Of a DNA stretch of 9,839 bases, positions 1 to 7,549 are shown in pieces. Position 1 is the stretch's first letter; every line of letters begins with the position of its first letter. Location of the stretch: the NCBI GenBank assembly GCA_039917935.1, contig JBDSIM010000014.1, positions 1 to 9,839 on the forward strand, read 5' to 3'. Made by a program: the position numbers and the translations under genes. The notes under the pieces are model-generated. The model had not been told where the DNA came from. It searched no databases and saw only the letters and a program-made list of their open reading frames with translations. This DNA is from Chryseosolibacter sp039917935 (GTDB taxonomy: Bacteria; Bacteroidota; Bacteroidia; Cytophagales; Cyclobacteriaceae).

Positions 1-1
1 G

Positions 2-53
2 GTGCAGGGACAGGTAGGGACAAGACATGCCTTGTCCCTACCTGTCCCTGCAC
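2..53. repeat. REP-like long palindrome 1
   Basis: This is an inverted repeat with arms 2-27 and 28-53. Twenty-five of 26 positions pair; the only mismatch is 25 (a) with 30 (c), next to the CATG centre. The palindrome ends one base before the TAA stop (55-57) of the FG-GAP gene, so in that mRNA it forms a very stable hairpin at the 3' end. Each arm contains the 7-mer AGGGACA twice (6-12 and 16-22). The central part resembles the second palindrome at 4071-4120. By analogy with REP/RAYT elements it is probably a dispersed non-autonomous repeat. It could also work as a terminator or a 3' RNA stabiliser, but the bases beyond it are outside the window, so a U-tract cannot be checked. Confidence 0.85.
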
Positions 54-54
54 G

Positions 55-3000
55 TTATTTAATCAAATGCACCGTGCCCTTCAATTTTCTTAACTCTCCC
101 TCACACGCCTGGTATATTGCAAACCAGAAGTACACACCTGCTGAATTATGTTCGCCGCTCCAGGGTCTCCCTGCGTCACTTTGGTAGACGATAGCACCGT
201 ATCGATTCGATATCGTGTATTGGATATCAGCCACCGAACTGAAAACTATAAACTCATCGTTCGTTCCATCCCCTGTAGGCGTAATAACATTTGGAATAAA
301 AACGCTGTCCTTCGCTGATATCGAAATATGTTTCTTTCCGGTTTCTTCCTCGCATGCCCCGGAGATCACGATAGCCTGATAATAACCCGAACGGGAAGCC
401 TCCAGGGTGTGGCCAGCTTCCTGTATTAATTGGGTTTCCCCGTCGGACGTCTCTGAATAGTACCAATTGAAAGTTCTCTGTGGATCGGAGTCCAGCATTA
501 ATTTCACCGCGTTGCCATCACAAACCTTGATTTCGTTCTCTGCTGGCATCATCCCAGGGTCAATACTATCTTCGATTTTTATGGCATCGGTTTGCACGGT
601 ACACGTTCCATTGGTGACGCTCACCAGATAATTTCCGTGCTCCGTTATCTGTATGCGGGGCCCTGTCAGGTTCAGGGAACGGATTTCCGTTTCCGAACTA
701 ACCTTTTTCCATTCGAATTGAATCCCGTTGTTGGAAGCCGGAGGAATTGACAAGAAAACCTCTCCGTCCAAGCACAGGTTTCCACTCCTTGTTATAGTTG
801 GTTTTTTCAGGCGGTTTACTACTACCGTCATGGATGTGTCATACTTGCAATTGATGGGCGATGTATATTGATATACTGGCGTGTATGCTCCATCCTGGAG
901 GCCGCTCGAAAAAAATATATTGTCTCTGACGCCGATGCCCTGCCACTTTCCTCCCGAAGGCGTGATGGCCAGCGCAACGCCCGGACTGTCTTCACATATT
1001 TCGGCGGGTTTCGCGAAAGCGAATACTACCTTTTCATTTTTGACGGAAATAACATCCGAGAATGATTCACAGACACTGTTGTATACCTTCGCCACGTATT
1101 CACCCCGTTGCGTGCCCGCTATCGCAGGAGTTTTTGAGTTCAGTGGGAAAAACGGATCTGCGGCAACGTTTCGGTGATACCACTGATAAAGCTGGTCATC
1201 AACGGGCTGGACGCTTAACGGCACGCTGATGTTGGTTGTTTCCGCGCAAACATATTGCAACGGTGGAACAGCCAGCTTCGCTTCTACCGGAGTGCGCACT
1301 TCGATGATCAATTTTCCTTCATATGCACAGCTGGGCGTGCGATAGGTAAATTCATGTGCTCCAGGTCCCGCAACTTTCGGATCGAATAGACCTTCCGTTG
1401 CGTCAATCAGTCCGGGCCCCGTCCAGGTTCCTCCAAACGGGTAACCAAACAGATCGATGGTTTCTCTGGTATTACATACGGGTGGAACAAGTTTGAGTAT
1501 CGGCGGTGTGGGCGTGATATATACGGATCCCGACAATTTTCCCGACTCCAGATCCTCAATTGTGGCGCCTATTATGAAGTCGGTTTCATCCAGATTTACG
1601 GCAAGGCCGTAATAATCTTTCACGAATGAGTCACCTGTAAAATCGACCAGCGGGTCTACCTTTTGCCAAAAATAATCCTGGCTCTGGAAAACATAAGCGC
1701 GACCAGGCTTATTTCGAGCTGTGTTTGATGTAGTAAAGTCGGCCCCCGGAGCGCCAGCGATCAACGTGTTGCCCAATACGGCAAGAGAATATCCAAAGAG
1801 TTCGCCCTCGTCTTTTATGCGTGGCAGGATCCTCGCTGTTTCCGTGCGAGAAGTCCATCTTTCCTCCGGCCTCTTGGTATAGATGTATACGGCGCCTACA
1901 TCCCATGTGGAGCCATGGTCCTTGAGCGGAGCGCCGATGAAGATGGAGTTGTTGCTCAATTTCACCGTGAATCCGAATTGAGATCCGTTTGAAATCCAAT
2001 GCGTAAAATCCGATGATATTTGCATGGGCTCGGGATCTGATGGCATCATAATCGCAACAACCTGCCACTTTCCATCCGCACCCAATTCAAGCACGCTGGT
2101 GCCAGCCAGGATCGTATTGCCTTCAATGGACACACCCACCGACGTGGACTTGGCAAAAATATTTGCCATTCCAAGCTCCACAAACTGGTTGTAGTCCCAG
2201 GTAAGCCCGTTGAATTTGTAGAGCGCAAGCATTATTCGCGCCGGATTATTTTGCACGTAAGGGATGATCAGCCACTCATCGTCCATTGCTACGTTGTCGC
2301 CATACGCATGGATGGTGAGAACATCTTCCGGGAGTTCAATTTCCTGCACAAGCTGCAGTGCCGACCAGTCTGCGTTGGTTTTCTTATAGATAAAAACCCT
2401 TCCATGAGGTTCGTATCCACTGGCCGCAATCGCGAGGTATTCATTGTTATTGGCAAGTGCTGACCCAAAAACATCGTCGTACCTGGAAGTGATATTCGGT
2501 GGCGTCAACTTATCGACTTTCACCCAGCTGCCTGCAGTTTTCCTGTAGATGTAAACTGCACCACCGTATTGCTTTTTTGTTCCATCGTTAGGCGCCGTGA
2601 CGAACAGAAAATCTCCGATCCCAAGAATATCGGCTCCATACCGATGTCCGCCAGTGGTTTTTTTGCTGTTGGCGATCACTTGACCCTCCCATTCCCCCGA
2701 CATGTTTTTTGTGAGCGCTTTCAGCGAGAGAGCCGCGTCATTTTCCGGATGGGAAACGTAACCCACCAGCGCATGGTTACTTTCATTACAGGAGCTTACA
2801 AGTCCGTACCGGTGAACCAATTGGCCAGGCATGGGTGCGTGACTGTCAACCGTTTCATATACCGGACTGCACCAACCGGAAGCACTCTTGCTGATCTTTG
2901 TAAAGACACCGTTTTCGCTTTGGTCGCGGGTTGCGAGAAAGATGTCTTGACCTGTGGTAGACAACATAGTTGCTATTGAAGACGATATGCCTTGCTCGTT

Positions 3001-3954
3001 TAAATTGAATGCGCAGGTACGGGCGGCGCTTATCCAGTTTCCGCTGATTGGCTTTTGAAAATAGATTAGCGCCGATCTACCCTGAGTGTCCATATTTACC
3101 CCTGCGTAAGTAATAATCCCTTCGGGAAGGACCACAAAATTTCCCATCCACAAAGTAGATTCTCCCACCGACCCGGACGTTAATCTTGCCTCGAGCTCCA
3201 GGTTCTGAAAGGTCCCTGAAGGATCGCGGAAAATGTAGATGGCCCCATTCCCTGTAGGTGCAAAGGGTGTCATCGTAATAATGCGGTCTTCATCAATGAC
3301 TACTCCACCCCTGCCGAACATACCCGCGTCAGTTTCAGGAGGACTGATCTTAGTGGGTGCTATGCTATTATTCCATTCCTGAGCCGGTTGTTTGTGGTAA
3401 ACAAAAATAGCCCCCCATTGTTGGGTTCCGTTCACACGCTCGAGTAAGTCGGGATCAACGATAGCAAATGTTTGCTCATCCTGAGAAATGGCTAATGGGT
3501 CATTGTATCCAAATCCGAACATTGAAGAGTTTGGTACGGTGAACGAGGTTAGCTCGGTTTGAGAGGTCCACCCCGACACCGGTTTCTTAAACACATATAC
3601 CTTTCCCCGGTATCCCACAGCGCCAACAAGAAGATAATTAGCCGACATTTTTACTCGTAGTCCAAACTGAATGGCATCTATCGGATCGGATGGTGCAAGC
3701 GTTGCAATTTTAGCCCATCCAGGTGTCAGCTTCTCGTAAATATTGACAACGCCCGTCAGACGACCGAGGCTGTCGCTGCCCGGTACACCGACGGCAAGAT
3801 AATTCCCATGCATTGAAACAGAAGCGCCAAAGGATGCACTATAATCCGTCGACACTTCAGGGACCAGCTTGGTAAAGTCGGTAAGACACTGGCCAAATGT
3901 GCTTTGAACCAAAGCGGCATAAAAAACTGCAAAGAGGGTTTTAACGAGTCTCAT
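55..3954 (-). CDS. Secreted FG-GAP repeat/Ig-like protein with T9SS type B (gliding motility-associated) C-terminal domain
   Basis: This 1299-residue protein is predicted to be exported and then secreted or surface-attached by the type IX secretion system. Residues 1-22 form a Sec signal peptide (MRLVKTLFAVFYAAL, ending STFGQ). Residues about 40-812 hold roughly ten or eleven FG-GAP-like units. Each begins near FG or YG, continues with a pattern like 'NYLAVGVPG', and ends in 'GxVYIYxK'; this suggests one or two beta-propellers. Residues about 815-1210 form four or five Cys-containing Ig-like modules (GGTWTGPG and GGKWQGIG are recurring turns). Residues about 1215-1299 (FIPNVITPTGDGTNDEF to the C-terminus) match the CHU_C/TIGR04131 sorting domain. 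The ATG start gives a good signal peptide, but there is no Shine-Dalgarno sequence. The substrate or ligand is unknown; adhesion or matrix binding is an inference. A weak -7-like TTCTTTTG lies upstream. Confidence 0.93.
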   Translation of the reverse strand: MRLVKTLFAVFYAALVQSTFGQCLTDFTKLVPEVSTDYSASFGASVSMHGNYLAVGVPGSDSLGRLTGVVNIYEKLTPGWAKIATLAPSDPIDAIQFGLRVKMSANYLLVGAVGYRGKVYVFKKPVSGWTSQTELTSFTVPNSSMFGFGYNDPLAISQDEQTFAIVDPDLLERVNGTQQWGAIFVYHKQPAQEWNNSIAPTKISPPETDAGMFGRGGVVIDEDRIITMTPFAPTGNGAIYIFRDPSGTFQNLELEARLTSGSVGESTLWMGNFVVLPEGIITYAGVNMDTQGRSALIYFQKPISGNWISAARTCAFNLNEQGISSSIATMLSTTGQDIFLATRDQSENGVFTKISKSASGWCSPVYETVDSHAPMPGQLVHRYGLVSSCNESNHALVGYVSHPENDAALSLKALTKNMSGEWEGQVIANSKKTTGGHRYGADILGIGDFLFVTAPNDGTKKQYGGAVYIYRKTAGSWVKVDKLTPPNITSRYDDVFGSALANNNEYLAIAASGYEPHGRVFIYKKTNADWSALQLVQEIELPEDVLTIHAYGDNVAMDDEWLIIPYVQNNPARIMLALYKFNGLTWDYNQFVELGMANIFAKSTSVGVSIEGNTILAGTSVLELGADGKWQVVAIMMPSDPEPMQISSDFTHWISNGSQFGFTVKLSNNSIFIGAPLKDHGSTWDVGAVYIYTKRPEERWTSRTETARILPRIKDEGELFGYSLAVLGNTLIAGAPGADFTTSNTARNKPGRAYVFQSQDYFWQKVDPLVDFTGDSFVKDYYGLAVNLDETDFIIGATIEDLESGKLSGSVYITPTPPILKLVPPVCNTRETIDLFGYPFGGTWTGPGLIDATEGLFDPKVAGPGAHEFTYRTPSCAYEGKLIIEVRTPVEAKLAVPPLQYVCAETTNISVPLSVQPVDDQLYQWYHRNVAADPFFPLNSKTPAIAGTQRGEYVAKVYNSVCESFSDVISVKNEKVVFAFAKPAEICEDSPGVALAITPSGGKWQGIGVRDNIFFSSGLQDGAYTPVYQYTSPINCKYDTSMTVVVNRLKKPTITRSGNLCLDGEVFLSIPPASNNGIQFEWKKVSSETEIRSLNLTGPRIQITEHGNYLVSVTNGTCTVQTDAIKIEDSIDPGMMPAENEIKVCDGNAVKLMLDSDPQRTFNWYYSETSDGETQLIQEAGHTLEASRSGYYQAIVISGACEEETGKKHISISAKDSVFIPNVITPTGDGTNDEFIVFSSVADIQYTISNRYGAIVYQSDAGRPWSGEHNSAGVYFWFAIYQACEGELRKLKGTVHLIK

Positions 3955-4125
3955 GGTTAGGCGGACCCGAATTTAACTAAAAAGCTGCTTCAGATCAAGC
4001 CATCAACCCGCCCCTTTTTCCATCACTATTCAAAAGAATTTTTTAACATGTCGCAAATCACCCGAATAATGGTGTGCATAGTAGGAGACAAGGCATGCCT
4101 TGTCTCCTACTATGTACACCAAATC
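3955..4125. other. Intergenic region upstream of the FG-GAP gene
   Basis: This 171-base gap separates the permease stop from the start of the FG-GAP gene. Its high-coordinate third is occupied by palindrome 2. The rest is A+T-rich around 4015-4070. On the minus strand it carries a TTTG followed 15 bases later by TTCTTTTG, a partial match to the Bacteroidota sigma-A consensus (TTTG, then TAnnTTTG). The spacing is shorter than usual, so I do not call a promoter. I see no gene here. Confidence 0.5.
4071..4120. repeat. REP-like long palindrome 2
   Basis: The arms 4071-4095 and 4096-4120 are complementary at 24 of 25 positions with no spacer. The exception is 4076 (g) opposite 4115 (t), a G-U wobble in plus-strand RNA and a C-A mismatch in minus-strand RNA. 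The centre, GACAAGGCATGCCTTGTC, is itself a perfect palindrome. The element begins five bases after the TAG stop of the permease gene (4126-4128), in the same 3'-end position as palindrome 1. Downstream in the minus-strand transcript comes ATTATTCGGG, which is not a proper U-tract. I therefore call it a REP-like repeat with possible terminator or 3'-protecting activity, not an intrinsic terminator. Confidence 0.85.
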
Positions 4126-4743
4126 CTATTCCGACCTCAGGCTTTTAACAGGGTTTGCCAGCGCAGCCTTTATCGACTGATAACTCACAGTCAACAACGT
4201 GATGACTACTGCTCCAACACCCGCCGCGGCGAAAACCCACCACGCCATGGTACTTCGATATTCGTATTTCTGAAGCCATTGGCTCATGAGATACCACGCC
4301 ATCGGCAAGGCCAGCGCCAGTGAAAAAATCACCAGTCTCAAAAAATCTTTTGAAAGCATTCCCCATAAATTTATTACACTCGCTCCCATTACTTTCCGTA
4401 CACCGATTTCTTTCGTGCGCTGTTCCGCTGTAAAACTAGCGAGTCCTGAAATGCCGAGGCAACTGATAAAGATTGCCAGGACGGCAAAGAAGCTCGCGAG
4501 TTTACCGATGCGCTCTTCATCCGTGAACTTCCGCGCATATTCCACATCTACAAACTCATGGGTGAAAGGCGTTGCCGGACTGAATTTATTAAACACCGTC
4601 TTGATCTTTTCGAGTGCCTGGTGTGCGCCCATATCGGGGTTGATTTTTAAAATGGCGAGGCCAATGTTGTTGTCCCTGTCAATGTGCCAGAGTGAAGGGC
4701 GCACTGGTTCGTAGGGCGACTCGATAATCATGTCTTTAATCAC
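4126..4743 (-). CDS. C-terminal fragment of the ABC permease (FtsX domain)
   Basis: The frame is open from 4893 down to 4126. The best internal start after the TAG is a GTG at 4743, giving 205 residues. Translation from 4893 to 4744 still reads as conserved family sequence (QFKDGRDFSREF, then NAFVINESAEKFFGF), so this is the tail of the upstream frame and not a separate gene. The fragment holds the end of the second periplasmic domain, the helix near local residues 81-103, the motif KEIGVRKVMG, and two more helices ending in 'NPVKSLRSE', the usual C-terminus of this family. Independent expression is doubtful because no ribosome binding site or promoter is evident. Confidence 0.5.
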   Translation of the reverse strand: MIKDMIIESPYEPVRPSLWHIDRDNNIGLAILKINPDMGAHQALEKIKTVFNKFSPATPFTHEFVDVEYARKFTDEERIGKLASFFAVLAIFISCLGISGLASFTAEQRTKEIGVRKVMGASVINLWGMLSKDFLRLVIFSLALALPMAWYLMSQWLQKYEYRSTMAWWVFAAAGVGAVVITLLTVSYQSIKAALANPVKSLRSE

Positions 4744-4893
4744 ACCGATGATGGTGTAGGGCCGCTCGTTCCAGGTCAGAATCTCTCCTTCGGCATTCTT
4801 AAATCCGAAAAACTTTTCTGCAGATTCGTTGATGACGAATGCGTTGGAATCACTGGCGAACTCGCGCGAGAAATCACGACCGTCTTTAAATTG

Positions 4894-4896
4894 CTA
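4894..4896 (-). other. Premature in-frame TAG codon in the permease
   Basis: The minus-strand codons read ACC GTG GGA TAG CAA TTT AAA, that is T-V-G-stop-Q-F-K. The frame is unchanged on both sides (6525 to 4743 is exactly 594 codons), and both flanks look like intact family sequence. A single G-to-A change from TGG would explain it. No other stop or frameshift interrupts the gene. Confidence 0.9.
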
Positions 4897-6525
4897 TCCC
4901 ACGGTTTTGCCGAACTCATGGGTCACACCATTGTTGGGAAAATCCACAGCAAGCGCCGGATCTTTACCCTGCCACGTGAAGCCGCCATTGCTGTTCCATA
5001 CTTGCGTCGTGGGACTGCCTGCTTTCGTCATCTCGACGATAGCTCCCTGGGTCTTCAACTCATTCCGCACTGCGTCGAAATGATCGCTAATATCGCCCGT
5101 CTGTAAGTAAACATTGATCAGCCCATCGCGATCATACCCGATTGGCCTGTCCTTGGCGAATTCAATTTGACGAAACACGACGATGGTGCCGATGATAAGT
5201 ATGACAGAGACTGTAAATTGCAACACCACCAACACCTGTCTTGGGATAGAGGCCAGTCTGCCCACGCGGAAAGTTCCCTTCAACACTTTCACAGGCTGGA
5301 ACGAAGACAGGTACAACGCAGGATAGCTGCCCGACACGATTCCTGTGATCAGACTAAACGCAATACCCATTAACCAGAATTGAGGACTGCTCCATAGTAA
5401 CGCGAGACGCTTATCGGCAACCTGGTTGAATTGTGGTAACGCGAGGTACACCAGGCCGATCGCCAACACAAATGCCAACAACGCCACCACGATGGACTCG
5501 CAGAAAAATTGATTGATGAGCTGGGATCGCATAGAGCCAACCGACTTGCGGATGCCTACTTCTTTAGCGCGCTTTTCTGATCGTGCAGTGCTCAGGTTCA
5601 TGAAGTTGATGCACGCCAGTAGCAGCACAAACACACCAATGATGCCGAACATCCAAACGAATTCAATACGACCACCCACGTTCTTACCTTCCTTAAAATC
5701 GGAATACAAGTGCCACTTGCTCATCGGGTGGAGAAAGACTTCAGGTTTGTATTTGCGGTCGTTGTCAGTGCTCAGTTTGTTATACTTCACGTTTACGATC
5801 TTCGCGGAAACCTGTTCGAAGTCTGCGTTCTCGGCCAGTTGTGCCCACGTTTGAGTGAAGTTGCTGTCCCACGGGTCGTCCATAGTTTTAATCCATTCGT
5901 TCTCGATGATGTAAAGCGACCACGGCATGATGAAAGTCGTCTCACGGAAGCGGGAGCTGTGTGGAAGGTCTTCGTACACGCCCGTCACCTTCACGTCGTG
6001 TTTATTGTTGATACGCATCACCTGGCCGATGGGCTCAGCATCGCCAAAAAAGGTTGTTGCCACCGACTCAGATAGTATTATGGAGTATGGATCTTTCAAC
6101 GCGATCTCGGGGTCGCCTTTCAAAAGATTGATCGACAACATGTCGATTACCTCAGGCTCCCAGTACATGCCGGACTTGTTGAATTTCTTATCTCCCACAG
6201 TTAGAATACTTCCGAAGTTCCAGGAGGATTGAATTACGTATTTAAAGTCGCTGCCGAAATTGTCGCGTATCTCTTCAGCCATTACGTATGGGTTGGATAT
6301 CTGCGATTGTCTTACTCCGTTATAAATGTTGTGTTGCCACACCTGCGCCACCCGGTCATAGTTCTTATGGTAGCGGTTGAAGGTAAGCTCATCCCAAATC
6401 CAGAGTCCAATGAGCAACGCTACGGCCATACCTGTGGCGAGACCGGTAATGTTGATAAATGTGTAGCCTTTGTTTTTAACGAGGTTGCGGAACGCGATCT
6501 TGAAATAATTTCGGAGCATAGGCAT
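4894..6525 (-). CDS. N-terminal fragment of the ABC permease (543 aa)
   Basis: This is the part of the permease that would be made if the TAG at 4894-4896 terminates translation. It contains TM1, the first MacB_PCD-like periplasmic domain, the first three-helix FtsX unit with KEVGIRKSVG, TM5, and about 90 residues of the second periplasmic domain. It lacks the final FtsX unit, so it is unlikely to form a complete transporter half. The start chosen is the ATG at 6525 (MPMLRNYF). The second ATG, two codons later (MLRNYFKIAF), matches the usual family start and is equally possible. No ribosome binding site is visible. A possible ECF-type promoter lies about 20-50 bases upstream. Confidence 0.7.
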   Translation of the reverse strand: MPMLRNYFKIAFRNLVKNKGYTFINITGLATGMAVALLIGLWIWDELTFNRYHKNYDRVAQVWQHNIYNGVRQSQISNPYVMAEEIRDNFGSDFKYVIQSSWNFGSILTVGDKKFNKSGMYWEPEVIDMLSINLLKGDPEIALKDPYSIILSESVATTFFGDAEPIGQVMRINNKHDVKVTGVYEDLPHSSRFRETTFIMPWSLYIIENEWIKTMDDPWDSNFTQTWAQLAENADFEQVSAKIVNVKYNKLSTDNDRKYKPEVFLHPMSKWHLYSDFKEGKNVGGRIEFVWMFGIIGVFVLLLACINFMNLSTARSEKRAKEVGIRKSVGSMRSQLINQFFCESIVVALLAFVLAIGLVYLALPQFNQVADKRLALLWSSPQFWLMGIAFSLITGIVSGSYPALYLSSFQPVKVLKGTFRVGRLASIPRQVLVVLQFTVSVILIIGTIVVFRQIEFAKDRPIGYDRDGLINVYLQTGDISDHFDAVRNELKTQGAIVEMTKAGSPTTQVWNSNGGFTWQGKDPALAVDFPNNGVTHEFGKTVG

Positions 6526-6545
6526 AAGTTTGTTGGCAGACTAAA

Positions 6546-6575
6546 GAAGTACCTGGTAAAGGTGGAAAGGTTGCA
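6546..6575 (-). promoter_or_regulatory. Possible ECF-sigma-type promoter for the permease
   Basis: On the minus strand, TGCAACC (6575-6569) is followed after 16 bases by GTACTTC (6552-6546), about 20 bases before the ATG of the permease. A GCAACC/AAC-type -35 with a short G+T-rich -10 at this spacing is typical of ECF sigma factor promoters, including those of Bacteroidota. If correct, the permease belongs to an envelope-stress-type regulon. This is a motif match by eye only. Confidence 0.3.
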
Positions 6576-6712
6576 GGAAAAGAGAAAATCTTTTTTAGGG
6601 CGAAGGGGCGGCTTGAAATGGAAACAGCTTAAGTTAAAACGCCGGAATTTTGGTTGCTTTGGGATTTACTGGTGAGGATCGTGAATCGTCCCATAATGCC
6701 GGACGGCGGACG

Positions 6713-7303
6713 TCAGTCATCCAACCTCGTCCCAAACAAATAATGCTCCTGCCAATAACCGGAATCCATCAATGCCGAAATTGAAACACCACGGGAAGTG
6801 GATGTATGGACAAATTTATTTTCGCCAAGATAAATGCCTGAGTGAGTAATGAGATTAGGCGTTGAGTAAGTTGAATGAAAAAATACAAGGTCACCCCGTT
6901 TTAATTTTTCATCCGCAGAAAGCATAGTGCCGTATCTGCCTTGTTCATTTGAAGAATGGGGCAACTCGACATCAAATTGTGCATGTGCCAACTTGACCAG
7001 TCCAGAGCAATCCAGGCCTGAACGTGAATATCCTCCCATTACGTGACGCGTGCCTAAAAGTGATTTGGCGTATTCAATAATACCTTCGATGTTGTAATTA
7101 TGGGTGTTTATTTTTTTCTCAACACCACCCTTTTTGAAAGCAAGGATCTTTTTATTGAGTTCTGGATCGTTTACCTTCGGATCATTTACATCATGATCAC
7201 CAGTAATATTGGCCGCCACCTGTACAACAATAAATATACAGGACAGATACAGGATAAGCTTCCTGTTTTTTACTGTCATTATTTTTTTGTAGCCATATCC
7301 CAT
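6713..7303 (-). CDS. Exported NlpC/P60 family peptidase
   Basis: This 196-residue protein is predicted to cleave peptide stems of peptidoglycan in the periplasm, as NlpC/P60 enzymes act on D-gamma-glutamyl-diaminopimelate or related bonds. The catalytic domain spans about residues 72-193. Cys99 lies in the signature 'GLDCSGLV', His154 in 'ITHSGIYLG', and the third polar residue is His166 in 'KFVHTST'. Residues about 12-31 form a hydrophobic signal sequence (LILYLSCIFIVVQVAA); Cys22 is not in a lipobox, so it is probably not a lipoprotein. A polar linker with a VNDP repeat (about 36-70) follows. The ATG at 7303 is used; a second ATG at 7279 (MTVKNRK) gives a more compact signal peptide and may be the true start. 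It stands 187 bases upstream of the permease with no clear terminator between. The gene looks more A+T-rich than the two downstream genes. Confidence 0.9.
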   Translation of the reverse strand: MGYGYKKIMTVKNRKLILYLSCIFIVVQVAANITGDHDVNDPKVNDPELNKKILAFKKGGVEKKINTHNYNIEGIIEYAKSLLGTRHVMGGYSRSGLDCSGLVKLAHAQFDVELPHSSNEQGRYGTMLSADEKLKRGDLVFFHSTYSTPNLITHSGIYLGENKFVHTSTSRGVSISALMDSGYWQEHYLFGTRLDD

Positions 7304-7333
7304 ATGATCTCAAAGTACGGCAACGACAAGATT

Positions 7334-7364
7334 CTTAGATAAAAAGTTCCACTTAGTCGTCAAA
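7334..7364 (-). promoter_or_regulatory. Possible sigma-A promoter of the NlpC/P60 gene
   Basis: On the minus strand, TTTG (7364-7361) is followed after 19 bases by TATCTAAG (7341-7334). This fits the Bacteroidota pattern of a -33 TTTG and a -7 TAnnTTTG, with six of the eight -7 positions fitting. It would start transcription about 24 bases before the ATG at 7303. It lies below the terminator at 7495-7518, so a separate transcription unit is plausible. Confidence 0.25.
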
Positions 7365-7494
7365 CGGAAAGGTATACTGCTGCTTTGAATAAAGATCCTC
7401 CCTCACCTGTGGCATTTCAACTGCCGAGCGGTGAATGAGGAAGAAATTAATGAACAACATTTCACTCAAAAGAGAATAGAAAAATTGGTGTATC

Positions 7495-7518
7495 AAAAAA
7501 AAGCCTGCCGCAGCAGGC
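7495..7518 (-). terminator. Intrinsic terminator of the lipoprotein gene
   Basis: In the minus-strand transcript, GCCTGC and GCAGGC form a six-pair G+C-rich stem around a four-base loop, immediately followed by eight U residues (7502-7495). It begins 32 bases beyond the TGA stop at 7550-7552 and is the only canonical rho-independent terminator I see in the window. It separates the lipoprotein unit from the NlpC/P60 gene. Confidence 0.88.
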
Positions 7519-7549
7519 CTTTCTTAGGAAGGATACAGGAAACTAAAAC

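Larger units (their letters stand above)
4126..6525 (-). pseudogene. ABC transporter permease (MacB/FtsX type) interrupted by an in-frame TAG
   Basis: Read through, this is one 800-codon frame ending in TAG at 4126-4128. It has the layout of the long Bacteroidota FtsX-family permeases, which have two MacB_PCD/FtsX halves. Visible parts are TM1 (about 21-45), a periplasmic domain to about 285, TM2-TM4 (about 288-410) and TM5 (about 430-451). A second periplasmic domain follows, then TM6-TM8 (about 675-780). Each half carries the cytoplasmic motif next to a helix: KEVGIRKSVG (321-330) and KEIGVRKVMG (705-714). Codon 544 is TAG between 'KTVG' and 'QFKDGRDFSREF', where relatives typically have Trp (GWQF). 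Such permeases pair with a LolD/MacB-like ATPase to move lipids, peptides or lipoproteins by mechanotransmission, but no ATPase gene is in the window. The lesion could be a recent nonsense mutation or a sequencing error. Confidence 0.85.

Noticed and set aside
2569..2979. Plus-strand ORF of 136 codons inside the FG-GAP gene
   Set aside because: It is antisense to FG-GAP repeats and shows no domain, signal peptide or start signal.
2..4120. Composite mobile element bounded by the two palindromes
   Set aside because: The palindromes are not equal terminal repeats, there is no transposase between them and no target-site duplication is visible. Two independent repeat insertions are simpler.
4894..4896. 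TAG recoded as an amino acid (pyrrolysine, or Trp by code change)
   Set aside because: No pyrrolysine machinery is known in this phylum, and TAG is used as the normal stop of the same gene at 4126-4128. A point mutation or read error is simpler.
6229..6675. Plus-strand ORF of 148 codons overlapping the permease start
   Set aside because: It is antisense to well-supported permease coding sequence, has no family resemblance, and its later part is Lys/Arg-rich.
6687..6705. Inverted repeat CGTCC and GGACG after the NlpC/P60 stop
   Set aside because: Five pairs with a nine-base loop and no U-run are too weak to call a terminator.
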